Source of the DNA: Candidatus Methanophaga sp. GoMg3.2
GTDB taxonomy: Archaea; Halobacteriota; Syntropharchaeia; Alkanophagales; Methanospirareceae
DNA: 14,393 bases
Direction of reading: 5' to 3'
Assembly (NCBI GenBank): GCA_013180565.1
Contig: QBUN01000395.1
Coordinates: 1 to 14,393 of the forward strand
In this document: positions 13,144 to 14,393 of the stretch, piece by piece
Numbering within the stretch: the stretch's first letter is position 1
Layout: each line of letters begins with the position of its first letter
Position numbers and translations under genes: made by a program
Notes under the pieces: generated by a model
The model's input: the letters and a program-made list of their open reading frames with translations, nothing else
Databases searched by the model: none
Told to the model about the DNA's origin: nothing

Positions 13144-13515
13144 TTAATCTCCTCCCTTTGCCACTTCAGTTTCTGTTACTTTCGCATCTTCCGTTTCTAC
13201 TACTTTTGCATCTTCCTTTTCCACTTCGCCCTCGCCCAAGCTACTAAAATTTCTTTTTAATATATGCTCTCGCTCTACTTCCCTTAGCCTATCTTCACTT
13301 TCATACACCTTTGCGTAGCCAACCGTTTCCCTCTTCCCGAATTCCGTTTTCATCCTATCGATTACAAGAAGGTTTTGAGTGCTCCGAAGCTCTTTTATTA
13401 ATGCCTTACGCGCTTCTGCTCTGCCCGGTGAAGCTCCCTCATGCTTCAGCCTAAAGAAGACTTCCTTTCTCATCAACAGTTGATTATCGGCCTCTTTTGT
13501 TATCTCTATCTCCAT
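13144..13515 (-). CDS. rps24e: Small-subunit ribosomal protein eS24
   Basis: A 123-residue protein. Residues 1-90 are a normal eS24 core: MEIEITKEADNQLLMRKEV, the SPGRAEARKAL segment, and VIDRMKTEFGKRETVGYAKVYE. The C-terminal 30 residues are an added acidic tail built from three 8-residue units ([VT]E[KT]E[DV]AK[VG]), encoded by a 24-nt tandem repeat at 13154-13225. Archaeal eS24 often ends near residue 100, so this tail looks like a local expansion. GGGAG lies 11 nt before the ATG, and an A/T-rich TATA-like stretch lies at 13531-13545. The 62-nt gap after rpoE2 may therefore hold a separate promoter. Confidence 0.95.
   Translation of the reverse strand: MEIEITKEADNQLLMRKEVFFRLKHEGASPGRAEARKALIKELRSTQNLLVIDRMKTEFGKRETVGYAKVYESEDRLREVEREHILKRNFSSLGEGEVEKEDAKVVETEDAKVTETEVAKGGD
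13154..13225 (-). repeat. 24-bp tandem repeat (three copies) in eS24 tail
   Basis: Three 24-bp units at 13154-13177, 13178-13201 and 13202-13225. The last two are close (ACTTTCGCATCTTCCGTTTC versus ACTTTTGCATCTTCCTTTTC) and the first is degenerate. The period is a multiple of three, so the reading frame is kept. Confidence 0.75.
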
Positions 13516-13577
13516 ATCTTTCTCTTCTCCCTATAATATAATACTATTACTACATTATTATGATTAATATCTCTAAT

Positions 13578-13763
13578 TCACCTCACCTTCAATGCATATC
13601 GCCCCGCTTTCGTTATGCCCAATTTCTTCGCTATCTCGGACTCTGCCGCATCTATAATCGCCACATACCCACTCCAGTCACCACTAACTGAATTAGAGCC
13701 ACATACACATACTGCCTTTCCACTTTCCATTATCCTATGGCAATCTCGGCATGCCTTTTCCAT
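13578..13763 (-). CDS. rpoE2: RpoE'' / Spt4-like transcription factor
   Basis: A 61-residue zinc-ribbon protein whose core WSGYVAIIDAAESEIAKKLG and C-terminus GRYALKVR are typical of archaeal Spt4 (RpoE''). Spt4 binds the NGN domain of Spt5 and supports RNA polymerase processivity. Metal ligands are C5-x2-C8 and then C19-x-C21: the second knuckle reads VCVCGS where relatives usually have CPxCGS, so its first cysteine is shifted by one position. The start ATG overlaps the rpoE1 stop by one base (TAATG) behind a strong GGGGGAGG, indicating translational coupling. The full length is normal for the family. Confidence 0.93.
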   Translation of the reverse strand: MEKACRDCHRIMESGKAVCVCGSNSVSGDWSGYVAIIDAAESEIAKKLGITKAGRYALKVR

Positions 13764-14380
13764 TAATCCTCCCCCTTCTTCTCAGCCTTCTCCGCCTTCT
13801 CAGCCTTCTCCGCTTCCGCCTTCTTCTTCTCCTCATCTGCATCGTCATTCTCTAGCCACTCTAATTTACCCAAGCCTGGCTGCCGCATTGTTAACCCGAT
13901 CTTACTATCACCCGGGTCCCGCTCATTTAGCGAAATTGCAACTATCCTTGCACGTACCTTATCTCCCTCACCCAATGTCCTATTAGTATCCTTAGTGACG
14001 AGTTTCGCACCTTTCTCGTCATATGAGATGTATTCATCAGTAATCTGGCTGATATGTAACAAACCATCTAAGGGACCTATCTCCACAAAAGCGCCAAATT
14101 CTACTATCTCTACCACGGCCCCTTCTACTATCTCCTGCATCGTGGGCCTGAAAACGAGTGCATCAAAGATCGTTTCATAATAGACGCCTGCGTCACCGAT
14201 CATTATCCGTCCCTCTTTCACATCCACAATGTCCTGTATTGCAATGAACATCCCTAGCTTTTTATCCATCCGCCCCTCCAGTCTATCTTGTAACATCTCC
14301 TTTACAACAAGCCGTAAATCATCCCCTAACCTCTCAGGCGGCACTCTTACTACATCAATCGCACTTACTTTCGTATACAT
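13763..14380 (-). CDS. rpoE1: RNA polymerase subunit Rpo7 (RpoE')
   Basis: A complete 205-residue Rpo7. The N-terminal RNP-like domain starts MYTKVSAIDVVRVPPERLG, and the S1/OB RNA-binding domain spans about 82-166 (EIVEFGAFVEIGPLDGLLHISQI). With Rpo4 it forms the polymerase stalk that binds nascent RNA and aids open complex formation. After residue 180 there is an extra low-complexity tail of DEEKKKAEAEKAEKAEKAEK type, absent from most Rpo7 proteins, encoded by a 9-nt tandem repeat. The start at 14380 is near the right edge; only 13 nt of upstream DNA are visible, so its promoter cannot be judged. It is coupled to rpoE2 by a one-base overlap. Confidence 0.96.
   Translation of the reverse strand: MYTKVSAIDVVRVPPERLGDDLRLVVKEMLQDRLEGRMDKKLGMFIAIQDIVDVKEGRIMIGDAGVYYETIFDALVFRPTMQEIVEGAVVEIVEFGAFVEIGPLDGLLHISQITDEYISYDEKGAKLVTKDTNRTLGEGDKVRARIVAISLNERDPGDSKIGLTMRQPGLGKLEWLENDDADEEKKKAEAEKAEKAEKAEKKGED
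13783..13820 (-). repeat. 9-bp tandem repeat in rpoE1 tail
   Basis: Imperfect 9-bp units (GCCTTCTCC, GCCTTCTCA and variants on the plus strand) encode the repeated Lys-Ala-Glu at the end of Rpo7. The pattern suits replication slippage. Confidence 0.7.
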
Positions 14381-14393
14381 CTTTCTTTTATCC

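Overview
The window is archaeal, most likely from a euryarchaeote near the methanogen/ANME lineages. It carries archaeal-type ribosomal proteins (eS4, uL5, eS24, eS31), RNA polymerase stalk genes (Rpo7 and the Spt4-like RpoE''), a two-AAA Cdc48/VAT, a fused archaeal CoaBC, an aspartate carbamoyltransferase regulatory chain, and two tRNAs without encoded CCA. Upstream DNA shows TATA-like boxes rather than bacterial -35/-10 promoters. A lineage such as ANME-1/Syntrophoarchaeum is only a guess from the gamma-delta fused 2-oxoacid:ferredoxin oxidoreductase and the DUF1638-like gene. Genes are dense and no stretch longer than 300 bases lacks a gene. I see no CRISPR array, transposase, integrase or phage gene.

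Left block (1-6656, all minus strand). In transcription order it reads cdc48, eS4, uL5, a DUF1638-like gene, a RimI-type acetyltransferase, fused porGD, and porA (which runs off the left edge). Gaps are 20-60 nt, so it may be one long operon joining protein quality control, two ribosomal proteins lifted out of the usual spc-type cluster, an N-acetyltransferase and an anabolic/catabolic pyruvate-type oxidoreductase. Two A/T-rich hairpin elements lie between genes here.

Middle block (6744-9331, plus strand). A PLP aminotransferase overlaps a HAD phosphatase gene, a plausible phosphoserine-route pair. A secreted, sequon-rich protein with two 46-residue tandem repeats follows, with its own promoter-like region and an excellent Shine-Dalgarno sequence. 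A perfect inverted repeat separates it from the convergent coaBC.

Right block. On the minus strand, tRNA-Ala(GGC) sits 2 nt upstream of coaBC and tRNA-Phe(GAA) sits 12 nt upstream of pyrI, so both metabolic genes probably depend on tRNA transcription and 3' processing. tldD is transcribed to the right behind a third hairpin element. It converges with rpoE1-rpoE2-eS24-eS31, the familiar archaeal stalk/ribosomal cluster, here without the GTP-dependent dephospho-CoA kinase (DUF359) gene often found inside it.

I do not see a clear new defence or mobile system. The most interesting signals are the two tRNA-mRNA fusions, the same-orientation hairpin family in front of three genes, the secreted repeat protein, and the repeat-grown C-terminal tails on eS24 and Rpo7.
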